Source: Candidatus Eiseniibacteriota bacterium (GTDB lineage: Bacteria; Eisenbacteria; RBG-16-71-46; CAIMUX01). From it: a stretch of 64,000 bases of DNA. Shown in pieces: positions 19,044 through 27,774 of this stretch. Location of the stretch: positions 22,318 to 86,317 of the forward strand of contig JAKQSZ010000026.1 in assembly GCA_029569475.1 (NCBI GenBank), read 5' to 3'. The position numbers and the translations under genes were made by a program. The notes under the pieces were generated by a model that saw nothing but the letters and a program-made list of their open reading frames with translations, was not told the DNA's origin and searched no databases. Numbering within the stretch: the first letter of the stretch is position 1; the number at the start of each line of letters is the position of its first letter.

Positions 19044-19876
19044 CCGCGCCCGCTCCGGCGCAGGCCGTGGCGCGCGTTCTGGTCAACCAGAGGCTCACCA
19101 ATGAAATCCACGAGATCCACCTGCGGCTTCCGTTGGACTGGGGACCGGCTCTCCCCGGGCAGTTCGTGATGCTGGAGTGTCCTCCGGCGGAGCTCTTCGG
19201 GTTGCGGCGCCCCTTCAGCCTCTCGGCGTGCCGGCGCACGGATCTCGGGGTCGACCTGGAGATCGTCTACGGAGCGGTCGGCCTCAGGACCCGAGCCCTC
19301 GCGCGCTTGCGCCCCGGCGACCGGGTGGAGCTGTCGGGCCCGTTCGGGCGGCCGTTCACGCGCCTTCCGGGACGGGTGCCGGTGCTGGTCGCGGGCGGGC
19401 GGGGCATTGCCCCGATCCTCATGCTGGCCGAGGCGTGGGCGCCGGAGGAGCCGCACGGACTGCTGCTCTACGGGGTCCGCCACCAGGCGCAGCTCGTTCC
19501 GGTCTTGCAGCCTCCGTACCCGCTGCACGTGGCCACCGATGACGGCTCCGAGGGGTTTCGCGGCACGGTCATCGCGCTGCTCGACGAGCTGTGCCTCACC
19601 GGGGTGGTCCGGCGGGAGGAGTGCGCACTCTACGCCTGCGGGCCCAACCGCATGCTGGCGGCCCTGGCCGCGTGGGCCGCGCCGCGGCGGGTCCCCTGCC
19701 TTGTTTCGCTCGAAACCCACTTCGGCTGCGGCCTGGGAATCTGCGCCGGCTGCGCCGTGCCGGTCCGGCCGCGCCCGGGGGAGGCCGGCGACGCGTTCCA
19801 TCGTTACGCCTTCGCCTGCGTCGATGGGCCGGTGATGGATGCCACCCGGGTCGAGTGGGAGGGCTTGGCGGAATGA
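19040..19876 (+). CDS. pyrK: Dihydroorotate dehydrogenase electron-transfer subunit
   Basis: PyrK passes electrons from the PyrD FMN to NAD via FAD and a [2Fe-2S] cluster in class 1B dihydroorotate dehydrogenase. The 278-residue chain has the FAD motif RRPFSLSA, a nucleotide-binding AGGRGIAP segment and the cluster cysteines C230-x4-C235-x2-C238-x21-C260. It is directly followed by pyrD (ATGA overlap), as expected for the 1B type. Confidence 0.93.
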   Translation: MTAPAPAQAVARVLVNQRLTNEIHEIHLRLPLDWGPALPGQFVMLECPPAELFGLRRPFSLSACRRTDLGVDLEIVYGAVGLRTRALARLRPGDRVELSGPFGRPFTRLPGRVPVLVAGGRGIAPILMLAEAWAPEEPHGLLLYGVRHQAQLVPVLQPPYPLHVATDDGSEGFRGTVIALLDELCLTGVVRREECALYACGPNRMLAALAAWAAPRRVPCLVSLETHFGCGLGICAGCAVPVRPRPGEAGDAFHRYAFACVDGPVMDATRVEWEGLAE

Positions 19877-20817
19877 CTCCCGAACAGGAAAGGCCGGCGC
19901 CGCTCTCGGTTCGCCTGGGACCGGTCCGCCTGCCCAACCCGGTCCTCACCGCCTCGGGAACCTTCGGGTATGGCGCGGAATCTCCGGGGCTGACGGCCAC
20001 GCGGCGGCTGGGCGGCATCGTCACCAAGACGGTGACCCTCGAGCCGCGTGCCGGCAACCCGCCGCCGCGGCTGGCGGAGACGCCGGCCGGGCTGCTCAAC
20101 TCCATCGGCCTGCAGAATGTCGGGGTGGAGGCCTTCTGCCGGGAGAAGCTGCCCCGGCTGCGCGAACTAGGCATGGCGCTGATCGTCTCCGTAGGGGGCC
20201 GCCGTCCCGAGGAGTATGCCGAGGTGGCCCGACGGCTCTCCGGCGAGCCGGGGATCATGGCGCTGGAAGTCAACATCTCGTGCCCGAACGTCAAGGAGGG
20301 GGGACTGGAGTTCTGCCAGTCCGAGAAGGCCGCCGCCGAGGTGATCGCCGGGATCCGGCGGACGACCGGGCTGCCTCTCTGGATCAAGCTCAGCCCCAAT
20401 GTTACCCGCATCGGAGATCTGGCCCGCGTGGTCGAGGACAACGGCGGCGACGGCATCACGGCGGTCAACACGTTCGTCGGGTTGAGCGTGGATGTCCGCA
20501 CGCGGCGCAGCCGCCTCTGGCGCGGTTCGGGGGGGCTCTCCGGGCCGGCCATCCGGCCGTTGGCGCTGGCCAAGGTGCATGAGGTGGTGCGCCACACCCG
20601 CCTGCCGGTGATCGGCGCGGGCGGAATCGCCACGGCCCAGGATGCGCTCGAGTTCCTCATTGTCGGAGCGCGCGCCGTGCAGATCGGCACCGCTCTCTTC
20701 CGGGATCCGGCCGCCGGCGCGCTCGTGGTGGAGGGTCTCCAGCGCTACCTGGAGGAGCAGAAGCTGGAGTCCATCGAGCAGCTCATCGGCACCTACATCG
20801 AAGGAGGCGCTCATTGA
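19873..20817 (+). CDS. pyrD: Dihydroorotate dehydrogenase, class 1B catalytic subunit
   Basis: A 314-residue FMN-binding TIM barrel oxidising dihydroorotate to orotate. The catalytic base of class 1 enzymes is the cysteine in NISCPN (Cys137), while class 2 enzymes use serine. SGTFGYG and GAGGIATAQDALEFL are typical. Pairing with pyrK marks it as 1B, which uses NAD. ATG 19873 overlaps the pyrK stop; its stop overlaps the TTG start of pyrF. Confidence 0.95.
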   Translation: MTPEQERPAPLSVRLGPVRLPNPVLTASGTFGYGAESPGLTATRRLGGIVTKTVTLEPRAGNPPPRLAETPAGLLNSIGLQNVGVEAFCREKLPRLRELGMALIVSVGGRRPEEYAEVARRLSGEPGIMALEVNISCPNVKEGGLEFCQSEKAAAEVIAGIRRTTGLPLWIKLSPNVTRIGDLARVVEDNGGDGITAVNTFVGLSVDVRTRRSRLWRGSGGLSGPAIRPLALAKVHEVVRHTRLPVIGAGGIATAQDALEFLIVGARAVQIGTALFRDPAAGALVVEGLQRYLEEQKLESIEQLIGTYIEGGAH

Positions 20818-21548
20818 AGCACAACGATGACCTGCCGGGACCGCCCCGGCCGGCGCGCTCCGCCGAGCGCGTGGTGGTGGCCCTGGACGTGCCGGACCGC
20901 GCGCAGGCGCTCGGCCTGGTGGAAATGCTGGGAGACGCGGTGCTCTGGTACAAGGTGGGCATGGAGCTCTTCTACGCCGAGGGCGCGGGCCTGGTGGAAG
21001 AACTCGGCCGCCGCGAGAAGAAGGTCTTTCTCGACCTGAAGCTTCACGACATCCCCAACACCATGGCCTCGGCCCTGCGCAGTCTCACGCGGCTTCCCAT
21101 CCACCTGACCACGCTGCACGCCGCCGCGGGACCCGAGGCCCTGGATGCCTGCGCGGCGGTCGTGCGGGAGCGGACCGGGGCCGGCCGTCCAGCGCTCGGT
21201 CTCCTGGGGGTCACCCGGTTGACGAGCCTGCCGCCACCGGAACCAAAACGTCCCTGGGATGACGTGGTCGAACTCGCGGGGATGGCCGTGCGTGCCGGCC
21301 TCGACGGTTGGATCGCTCCGGCCGCCGCGGCCCCGGCGCTGCGACAGGCGCACGGGGCGAATCCAGTGCTCGTCTGCCCGGGCATCCGGCTGCCCGAACA
21401 TGAGCGCCAGGACCAGGTCGCCGTGGGGACGCCCGAGGCGGCGGTAGCCGGAGGCGCGGACTGGATCGTGGTGGGCCGGCCCGTGACCCGGGCAGCGGAT
21501 CCTCGCGCGGCGGTCGAGGCCATCCTGGCCCGGCTCGATGGCGCCTGA
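20814..21548 (+). CDS. pyrF: Orotidine 5'-phosphate decarboxylase
   Basis: Last step of UMP synthesis. The 244-residue protein has the catalytic D-x-K-x2-D set (Asp74, Lys76, Asp79) in DLKLHDIPNT, and the phosphate-binding VVGRPVTRA near the end. The start is TTG 20814 within a TTGA overlap, preceded by GGAGG. No orotate phosphoribosyltransferase (pyrE) gene is in the window, so that step is encoded elsewhere. Confidence 0.94.
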   Translation: MKHNDDLPGPPRPARSAERVVVALDVPDRAQALGLVEMLGDAVLWYKVGMELFYAEGAGLVEELGRREKKVFLDLKLHDIPNTMASALRSLTRLPIHLTTLHAAAGPEALDACAAVVRERTGAGRPALGLLGVTRLTSLPPPEPKRPWDDVVELAGMAVRAGLDGWIAPAAAAPALRQAHGANPVLVCPGIRLPEHERQDQVAVGTPEAAVAGGADWIVVGRPVTRAADPRAAVEAILARLDGA

Positions 21549-21562
21549 GCCATCCCGGTTTT
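21537..21562 (+). terminator. Intrinsic terminator of the pyr operon
   Basis: GATGGC (21537-21542) and GCCATC (21549-21554) with a 6-base loop, then CCGG and TTTT (21559-21562). The left arm is inside pyrF and the loop contains its stop codon. Confidence 0.6.
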
Positions 21563-21633
21563 GAACGCCACCGGTGCGAAGCAAAGGGACACAGACCCTG
21601 ATCGGCGGCGGTGGAGGCCCGGGGGCGGTCCGG

Positions 21634-21663
21634 TTGACCGGTCCTTGGGGAGCACGCTAGGAT
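21634..21663 (+). promoter_or_regulatory. Promoter of ugd
   Basis: TTGACC (21634-21639), 18 bases, TAGGAT (21658-21663), about 75 bases before the ATG. The -35 lies inside a short dyad (CCGGT/ACCGG). Confidence 0.6.
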
Positions 21664-21738
21664 AGACAGGATTTTCACAAAAGCAGGACAGGGGGCCGCG
21701 GTTCCCGATTCGTGGCGAAAGGCGGGGGAGGCTTGAGC

Positions 21739-23187
21739 ATGCAGCGTATCGCGATGGTCGGAACCGGGTACGTCGGTCTGGTCACCGGCGCCTGTCTGGC
21801 GGACTTCGGCAACCGGGTGATCTGCGTGGACCTCGACACCGAGAAGGTCGCCCGGCTGCGTGAGGGAAAGCTCCCGTTCTACGAGTTCTCGCTCGGCGAG
21901 GTCGTCGAACGGAACATGGCGCAGCGGCGTCTGTTCTTCACCTCGGATCTGGCCGAGGCCATCCGCAGCAGCAAGGTGATCTTCATCGCCGTCGGCACCC
22001 CCACCGGGAAGGACGGCGAGGCCGACCTGTCGCAGGTCTTTTCCGTGGCCAGCTCGATCGCCGAGCACATGAACTCCTACAAGCTGGTGGTCCAGAAGAG
22101 CACGGTTCCGGTCGGCACGGGCGAGAAGGTGCTGCGGACCATCGAGTCCCTGCTGAAGAAGAAGAACATGCCCTTCGACGTGGCCAGCAACCCGGAGTTC
22201 CTGCGCGAAGGTTCGGCGGTGGAGGACTTCATGCGCCCCGACCGCGTCGTCATCGGCACCTGGTCGAAGAAGGCCGAGGCCATCCTGGAGGAGATCTATC
22301 GTCCGCTCTATCTGGGGGGCACCCCCATGGTGAAGGCGACGGTCCAGACTGCCGAGATGATCAAGTACGCCAGCAACGCCTTCCTCGCGACCAAGATCTC
22401 GTTCATCAACGAGATCGCCAACCTGTGCGAGGTCCTGGGCGCCGACGTCAAGGCGGTCGCCCGCGGCATGGGGCTGGACAACCGGATCGGCAACAAGTTC
22501 CTCCACGCCGGCGCCGGCTACGGCGGCTCCTGCTTCCCGAAGGACACGATGGCCCTGGCCAGCTTCGCGCGCGAGGCCAAGGTTCCCTCGCAGATCGTCG
22601 AGGCCACCATCGACGTCAACGCCCGGCAACGCACCCGCATGATGGACAAGGTCCACGAGATCGCGGGCAACCTGCGCGGCAAGGAGATCGCGGTCCTCGG
22701 GCTCTCCTTCAAGCCGCAGACCGATGACGTCCGCGAGTCGGTGGCGATCGACCTGATCGGCCTCATGCAGAAGGAGGGCGCGAGGGTCCGGGTCTTCGAT
22801 CCGGTGGCGATGGAGGCCGCCGCACCTCTGCTGCAGGGCGTCACCTTCGCGCGCGATTCCTACGACGCGGCCACCGGCGCCGCCCTGCTCGTGATCGCCA
22901 CGGAGTGGAACGAGTTCCGCGTCCTCGATCTGGCCAAGCTGCGCCGTCTGATGAAGGTGCCGGCGGTGGTCGACTGCCGCAACATCTACGAGCCCGAGGT
23001 GTTGACGAAAGCCGGCTTCGCCTACCGGGGCGTCGGCCGCGGTTCGCGGGTACCCCAGCGCAACGGCGGCGACGGCCGGACCGCCCGTGCCGGGCGCGCC
23101 TCCGCGTCCGCCCGGCCGAAAGCCGGGGCGCGGCGCCCGGCCGGATCCAACGGGGGAGTCTCGCGCCGGACCAGGGCGGGATGCTGA
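21739..23187 (+). CDS. ugd: UDP-glucose 6-dehydrogenase
   Basis: Oxidises UDP-glucose to UDP-glucuronate for surface glycans. The N-terminal Rossmann motif is VGTGYVG, and the catalytic cysteine is Cys265 in GYGGSCFPKD. ATG 21739 is chosen because GGGAGG lies seven bases ahead. The conserved enzyme ends near residue 435; the last ~50 residues are a basic Arg/Gly/Ala-rich tail that may be disordered. It starts a nucleotide-sugar cluster with two further short-chain dehydrogenase genes. Confidence 0.95.
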   Translation: MQRIAMVGTGYVGLVTGACLADFGNRVICVDLDTEKVARLREGKLPFYEFSLGEVVERNMAQRRLFFTSDLAEAIRSSKVIFIAVGTPTGKDGEADLSQVFSVASSIAEHMNSYKLVVQKSTVPVGTGEKVLRTIESLLKKKNMPFDVASNPEFLREGSAVEDFMRPDRVVIGTWSKKAEAILEEIYRPLYLGGTPMVKATVQTAEMIKYASNAFLATKISFINEIANLCEVLGADVKAVARGMGLDNRIGNKFLHAGAGYGGSCFPKDTMALASFAREAKVPSQIVEATIDVNARQRTRMMDKVHEIAGNLRGKEIAVLGLSFKPQTDDVRESVAIDLIGLMQKEGARVRVFDPVAMEAAAPLLQGVTFARDSYDAATGAALLVIATEWNEFRVLDLAKLRRLMKVPAVVDCRNIYEPEVLTKAGFAYRGVGRGSRVPQRNGGDGRTARAGRASASARPKAGARRPAGSNGGVSRRTRAGC

Positions 23188-23272
23188 CCATCATGGCGGG
23201 CTCGCCCCGGGCGCGCCTCGGCCGTCCGCGCGGCCTTCGAAGAGGACATTCGGTTTCGGAAAGGACGGGAAC

Positions 23273-24319
23273 TTGGCGGATCCACTGGGCAGCGCGAACT
23301 TCCTCGTGACCGGGGGCGCCGGCTTCATCGGCTGCAACTTCGTCCACGAACTCCTGCGCAGGTTTCCGCAAGCGCGGGTGACCGTGCTGGACAAGCTCAC
23401 CTACGCGGGGAATCCGGCCAACCTCGATCCGGTCCGCGACCATCCCGGGTTCCGCTTCGTGCGGGGGGACATCGCCGATGCCGCGGTGGTCGACCCTTTG
23501 ATCGCGGAAGGTTTCGATTACGTCGTCAACTTCGCCGCCGAGACGCATGTGGACCGCTCGATCGGGGACCCTTCGTCGTTCGTGCGTACCGATGTCTTCG
23601 GCGTCTATGTCCTGCTCGAGGCGGTGCGGCGCCATCCGGTCCGGCGCTTCCTTCAGATCTCGACCGACGAGGTCTACGGAGAGATCCTGGGGGATCCCGT
23701 CACCGAGGAAGGCCCGCTGAAGCCGCGCAATCCCTACGCCGCCAGCAAGGCCGGCGGCGACCGGCTGGCCTTCTCCTACTGGGCCACTTACGGACTGCCG
23801 GTGGTCGTGACGCGCTGCTCGAACAATTACGGGCCTCACCAGTACCCCGAGAAGCTGATCCCGCTCTTCATCACCAACGCCTTCGAGGACCAGCCTCTGC
23901 CGGTCTACGGCGACGGCCGGAACACCCGGGACTGGATCCATGTCCTCGACCACGTGGACGCGCTCCTGACGCTGCTGGCCGCCGACGGGGTCGATGGGGA
24001 GGTCTGGAACATCGGCGCGGGCAACGAACTCGATGTGCTGACCATCACCGACCACCTCCTGCGCTACACGGGGAAGCCGAAGTCCCTGCTGGCGTACGTG
24101 GTCGACCGGCCCGGGCACGATCGCCGCTATGCCCTGGATTGTTCCAGGCTCACGGAACGCACCGGCTGGCGCCCCCGCCGCGATTTCGCGGAGGGACTGC
24201 GCGAGACGGTCGACTGGTACCGGCAGAATCGGGCCTGGTGGGAACCGCTCAAGAGCGGCGAGTTCCGCGAGTACTATCAGCGTAACTACAAGTTCATCAC
24301 CCCCGGATCATCCGACTGA
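23273..24319 (+). CDS. rfbB: dTDP-glucose 4,6-dehydratase
   Basis: Extended short-chain dehydrogenase producing dTDP-4-keto-6-deoxyglucose, a precursor of rhamnose and other deoxysugars. The NAD motif is GGAGFIG, the active site STDEVYGE, and Tyr155-x3-Lys159. DRPGHDRRYALD is typical of RfbB. No ATG or GTG gives a sensible N-terminus; TTG 23273, preceded by AAGGACGGG, yields 348 residues, the normal size. RfbA, RfbC and RfbD are not in the window. Confidence 0.9.
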   Translation: MADPLGSANFLVTGGAGFIGCNFVHELLRRFPQARVTVLDKLTYAGNPANLDPVRDHPGFRFVRGDIADAAVVDPLIAEGFDYVVNFAAETHVDRSIGDPSSFVRTDVFGVYVLLEAVRRHPVRRFLQISTDEVYGEILGDPVTEEGPLKPRNPYAASKAGGDRLAFSYWATYGLPVVVTRCSNNYGPHQYPEKLIPLFITNAFEDQPLPVYGDGRNTRDWIHVLDHVDALLTLLAADGVDGEVWNIGAGNELDVLTITDHLLRYTGKPKSLLAYVVDRPGHDRRYALDCSRLTERTGWRPRRDFAEGLRETVDWYRQNRAWWEPLKSGEFREYYQRNYKFITPGSSD

Positions 24320-24416
24320 CGTCGGGTGGCGCCGTTCCGCGGATGAGGCGGCAAGGCGCCGCCGCTTCGCCGGCGGTCGTGGCCGGGGCCAGCGCGGCGC
24401 CGGGGCCTGGAGAAAC

Positions 24417-24422
24417 AAGGAG
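24417..24422 (+). promoter_or_regulatory. Ribosome-binding site that points to a CTG start
   Basis: AAGGAG (24417-24422) ends 8 bases before CTG 24431. No ATG, GTG or TTG occurs in this frame between the upstream stop (24344) and the NAD-binding motif. Confidence 0.55.
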
Positions 24423-24430
24423 AAGACAAC

Positions 24431-25438
24431 CTGGACGCTCCCATCCTGGTTACCGGCGGGGCCGGTTTCATCGGCTCCCATCTGGTGGAGTCGCTCCTGC
24501 GGCGAGGCGGAACCGTCCGGGTCCTGGACGATCTCTCGACCGGGCGAAGGGAGAACCTGGCCGCGCTGGCCGGGCCCCGGTGCGAGCTGATCGAAGGTTC
24601 CGTGCGCGACCTCCGGCTCTTCCGTGAGGCCATGGAAGGATGCGGACGAGTCTTCCACCTGGCAGCCTCTGTCGGCGTGGCGTTGATCACGGCGCGCCCC
24701 GCCGAATGCCTGCGCAACAATCTGGAGGGGACACAGAACCTCTTCGACGCCGTCACGGCGCAGCGGCATCCTCCCCGGGTGATGCTCTTCTCCAGTTCCG
24801 AGGTCTACGGCAAGTCCTCCCGGGTTCCGCTGCGCGAGGATGAGGAACTGGTGCTGGGGCCGACTTCGGTTCCGCGCTGGTCCTATGCCTCCGCCAAGAT
24901 CGTGGGCGAGTTCCAGGCGCTCGCCGCACACCGCGCGCGCGGCCTCCCCGTCACGGTGGTGCGCTGTTTCAACACGTGCGGCCCCCGCCAGCTCTCCGCC
25001 TACGGGATGGTGCTTCCCCGCTTTCTCGAGCAGGCGCTTCGGGGGCAACGGCTGACCGTCTATGGCGACGGCCGCCAGACCCGCTGCTTCTCCGATGTGG
25101 CCGATGTGGTCGAACAGGTTCTGCTGCTGGAGGGACACCCGGCCGCCGCCGGCGAGGTCTTCAACGTCGGCAATGACGAGGAGATCTCGATCCTCGAACT
25201 GGCCCGCCTGATCGTGGAGATCAGCGGCTCCAGATCCGAGGTGGTCAACGTTCCGTATCCGTCAGGCTACGGACCGCAGTTCGAGGATGTGCCGCGCCGC
25301 GTCCCCGACCTGACCAAGCTCCGCGCCTACCTGGGGAACACCCCGGAGACGGACCTTCGGACGTTGATCGAGCGCACGCTCCGCGGACACCGGGCCGATC
25401 CCGCGCGCGCCGCGGGGGCGGCCGCTCCTCCCGTCTAG
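24431..25438 (+). CDS. NAD-dependent nucleotide-sugar epimerase/dehydratase, probable CTG start
   Basis: An extended SDR of the GalE/UDP-glucuronate decarboxylase group. It has the NAD motif VTGGAGFIGSH at residues ~7-17, the SSSEVYG active-site segment, and Tyr152-x3-Lys156. The first conventional in-frame start, GTG 24485, falls after the NAD motif and would delete it. CTG 24431 with AAGGAG at ideal spacing restores the complete fold (335 residues), so an unusual CTG start is inferred. The substrate is not clear: the nearby ugd supplies UDP-glucuronate and suggests a UDP-sugar, but this is inference. Confidence 0.8.
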   Translation: MDAPILVTGGAGFIGSHLVESLLRRGGTVRVLDDLSTGRRENLAALAGPRCELIEGSVRDLRLFREAMEGCGRVFHLAASVGVALITARPAECLRNNLEGTQNLFDAVTAQRHPPRVMLFSSSEVYGKSSRVPLREDEELVLGPTSVPRWSYASAKIVGEFQALAAHRARGLPVTVVRCFNTCGPRQLSAYGMVLPRFLEQALRGQRLTVYGDGRQTRCFSDVADVVEQVLLLEGHPAAAGEVFNVGNDEEISILELARLIVEISGSRSEVVNVPYPSGYGPQFEDVPRRVPDLTKLRAYLGNTPETDLRTLIERTLRGHRADPARAAGAAAPPV

Positions 25439-25454
25439 GCCGGACGTTCCCTCC

Positions 25455-26411
25455 ATGTCGCTGCTGCCGGCCCTGGCCGCCTTCGCGGTGACCGTGATGG
25501 CGGTTCCCCTCTGGAGCCGCCTCCTGCGTGGGGGGCCATGGCTCGACCAACCGAGGTCGAACCGGCACAACCGGCGGGCCGTTTCGCGCACCGGGGGAGC
25601 CGCCTGGTTGACGGCCGTTCTGGCGCTGCTCTTCCTGGCTCCGGTTCTTCCCGCCGGCGGAGCGGCAGGCGCCGCCCCAGGCTTTCCGGCCGCTCCTCTC
25701 GTCCTGGCCGCTCTCTTGCCGGCGGCCTTCGCCATCGGCCTCCTGGACGACGCCGGCCGCATCGGGCCGGGGCCGAAGTGGATGGCACAGACTCTGCTGC
25801 TGGCCGGGTCCGTCTGTTGCTGCAACGGCGCAACGGAGGGAGGGGCCTGCCTGGCGGGGCTGCCGTTGACGTGGAGCGCGGGGGCGGTCTTCCTTTTGGC
25901 GCTGGCCGTGCAGACCGCGCTGGAGATCCACGACAACATGGACGCGTTGCTGGCGATCTCCTCCGCGGCGTTCTTCCTGTCGCTGGCGCTGTCGCATCCG
26001 GCGGTCGATGGAGGTTGGCTGCGTCCGGTCTCCCTGGCCGCGGGGGGCGCGTCCCTCGGCGTTCTCGTGTTCAACCGCCCCCCCGCACGGGTCTTCTTCG
26101 GCAACTCCGGCAGCATGGCGGTGGCGCTATTGGCCGCACTGCTGCTTGCCGGAGCGCTCCTGCCCGCGACCCGGCCCGGCGCGGGGCCGGTGCCGTGGGG
26201 CCTGGCGTTGCCGTTGATCTGGCCGCTGGCCGACCTGGCCTTCGTCACGGTGCGGCGGCTGCTCCAGGGGCGGCCGCCCTGGCGAGGCGGGCGGGACCAC
26301 ACCACGCATGGGCTGGCCGCGTGGATCGGCGACCGCGGGGTTGCCGCTACGGCGATGGCGATCGCGGGGTTGGGAGCGCTGGCCACCTATTGGCTGGGCT
26401 GGTCGCGTTGA
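25455..26411 (+). CDS. Polyprenyl-phosphate sugar-1-phosphate transferase (WecA/MraY family), variant motif
   Basis: A 318-residue multi-helix membrane protein of the WecA/TagO/MraY family, which attaches a sugar phosphate to undecaprenyl phosphate to start glycan synthesis. Visible motifs are GLLDDAGRIGPGPKW (Asp98-Asp99), HDNMDAL (Asp160, Asp163), FFGNSGS and the terminal GRDHTTHGL. In most relatives the third motif is GDSGS or GDAGS; here the aspartate is replaced by Asn217. The gene follows the nucleotide-sugar genes, fitting an initiating transferase for the same glycan, but activity and substrate are uncertain because of that change. Confidence 0.75.
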   Translation: MSLLPALAAFAVTVMAVPLWSRLLRGGPWLDQPRSNRHNRRAVSRTGGAAWLTAVLALLFLAPVLPAGGAAGAAPGFPAAPLVLAALLPAAFAIGLLDDAGRIGPGPKWMAQTLLLAGSVCCCNGATEGGACLAGLPLTWSAGAVFLLALAVQTALEIHDNMDALLAISSAAFFLSLALSHPAVDGGWLRPVSLAAGGASLGVLVFNRPPARVFFGNSGSMAVALLAALLLAGALLPATRPGAGPVPWGLALPLIWPLADLAFVTVRRLLQGRPPWRGGRDHTTHGLAAWIGDRGVAATAMAIAGLGALATYWLGWSR

Positions 26412-26436
26412 CCTGCCCGCGCCCCTGTGTTAGCGT
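26408..26436 (+). promoter_or_regulatory. Candidate promoter of serS
   Basis: TTGACC (26408-26413), 17 bases, TAGCGT (26431-26436), 57 bases before ATG 26494. The -35 overlaps the stop codon of the preceding gene. Confidence 0.45.
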
Positions 26437-26450
26437 GCCACCTTGCAACA

Positions 26451-26472
26451 GGCCTCGTGGACCACGAGGGCC
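26451..26472 (+). repeat. Perfect dyad in the serS leader
   Basis: CCTCGTGG (26453-26460), A, CCACGAGG (26462-26469), with a further flanking GG/CC. It lies just after the predicted transcription start and lacks a T-run, so it is an operator or leader hairpin rather than a terminator. Confidence 0.55.
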
Positions 26473-26493
26473 ATTCGCCGAGAGGGGAGCGGA

Positions 26494-27774
26494 ATGCTGG
26501 ATTTGCGCATGATCCGGAACGACGTCGATCGGGTCCGGCGCGGGCTGGCCGCCAAAGGCGCCGCCGCCCAGCTCGACGCGGTGCTGGATCTGGAAGAACA
26601 GCGCCGGCGCGCCCTCCAGGAAGTGGAGACCCGAAAGGCGCAACGCAACCGCCGTTCCGAGGAGGTCCCGAAGCTCAAGGCGGCGGGGGGCGACGCCACC
26701 GCGGTCCTGGCCGAGATGAAGGCCCTGGCCGAGGAGATCAAGGAACTCGACGCCCGGGTCAAGGAACTGGACGACCGGCTCGAGCCGTTGCTACACCGTC
26801 TCCCCAACCTGCCGCATGACTCCGTCCCGGTGGGCCCCGACGCCTCGGCCAATGTCGAGGTCCGCCGGTGGGGGACGCCCGGGACTCCCACCCATCCGAT
26901 CCTGCCGCACTGGGAGATCGGAGAGCGGCTCGGACTGCTGGACCTCCGCCGGGCCAGCCGGATGTCGGGCGCCGGCTTTGCCGTCTTCGCCGGCGCCGGC
27001 GCGCGCCTGCAGCGGGGCCTCATCCAGTTCATGCTCGATCTGCACATCCAGCGGCACCGTTTTGTCGAGGTCTCGACGCCCTATCTTGTCCGGCGGGAGT
27101 CGATGTTCGGCACCGGCCAGCTGCCGAAGATGGAAGACGACATGTACCACTGCGCGGCGGACGACCTCTTCCTGATCCCCACCGCCGAGGTCTCGATCAC
27201 CAATCTCTACCGGGACGACATCCTCCAGGCCGAGGACCTGCCCATCTACCATGTCGGCTACTCGCCCTGCTTCCGCCGCGAGGCGGGGGCCGCCGGCAAG
27301 GACACGCGCGGACTGGTGCGGTTGCACCAGTTCGACAAGGTGGAGATGGTCAAGATCGTCCGGCCCGAAACCTCCTACGACGAGCTGGAGACGCTGCTGG
27401 CGTGCGCCGAGGCGGTGTTGCAGGAACTGGAGCTTCCCTACCGCGTTCTCACCCTCGCCAGCGGCGATCTCTCGTTCTCCGCGGCGAAGTGCTATGACCT
27501 GGAAACCTGGGCGCCGGCCGAGGCCCGGTGGCTCGAGGTCAGCTCGTGCAGCAATTTCGAGGCGTTCCAGGCGCGGCGCCTCGGGCTGCGCTACCGGACC
27601 GCGGACAAGCGTCTGGAGTTTCCGCACACCCTCAACGGCAGCGGCCTGGCGCTTCCACGCGTCATCGTTAGCCTGCTGGAGGTGCACCAGACGGAGAGGG
27701 GCACCGTGCGGATACCCGCCGCGCTGCGGCCTTACCTGGACGGATTGGAGGAGTTGGGACCGGGGCCGGCCTGA
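26494..27774 (+). CDS. serS: Seryl-tRNA synthetase
   Basis: Charges tRNA-Ser. The 426-residue class II synthetase has the N-terminal coiled-coil arm (about 30-105), the motif 2 region FRREAGAAGKDTRGLVRLHQF and motif 3 GSGLALPRVIVSLLE. ATG 26494 follows GAGGGGAGCGG. Two tRNA-Ser genes are present in the same window at 58705 and 58806. The stop overlaps the next start (TGATG). Confidence 0.96.
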   Translation: MLDLRMIRNDVDRVRRGLAAKGAAAQLDAVLDLEEQRRRALQEVETRKAQRNRRSEEVPKLKAAGGDATAVLAEMKALAEEIKELDARVKELDDRLEPLLHRLPNLPHDSVPVGPDASANVEVRRWGTPGTPTHPILPHWEIGERLGLLDLRRASRMSGAGFAVFAGAGARLQRGLIQFMLDLHIQRHRFVEVSTPYLVRRESMFGTGQLPKMEDDMYHCAADDLFLIPTAEVSITNLYRDDILQAEDLPIYHVGYSPCFRREAGAAGKDTRGLVRLHQFDKVEMVKIVRPETSYDELETLLACAEAVLQELELPYRVLTLASGDLSFSAAKCYDLETWAPAEARWLEVSSCSNFEAFQARRLGLRYRTADKRLEFPHTLNGSGLALPRVIVSLLEVHQTERGTVRIPAALRPYLDGLEELGPGPA

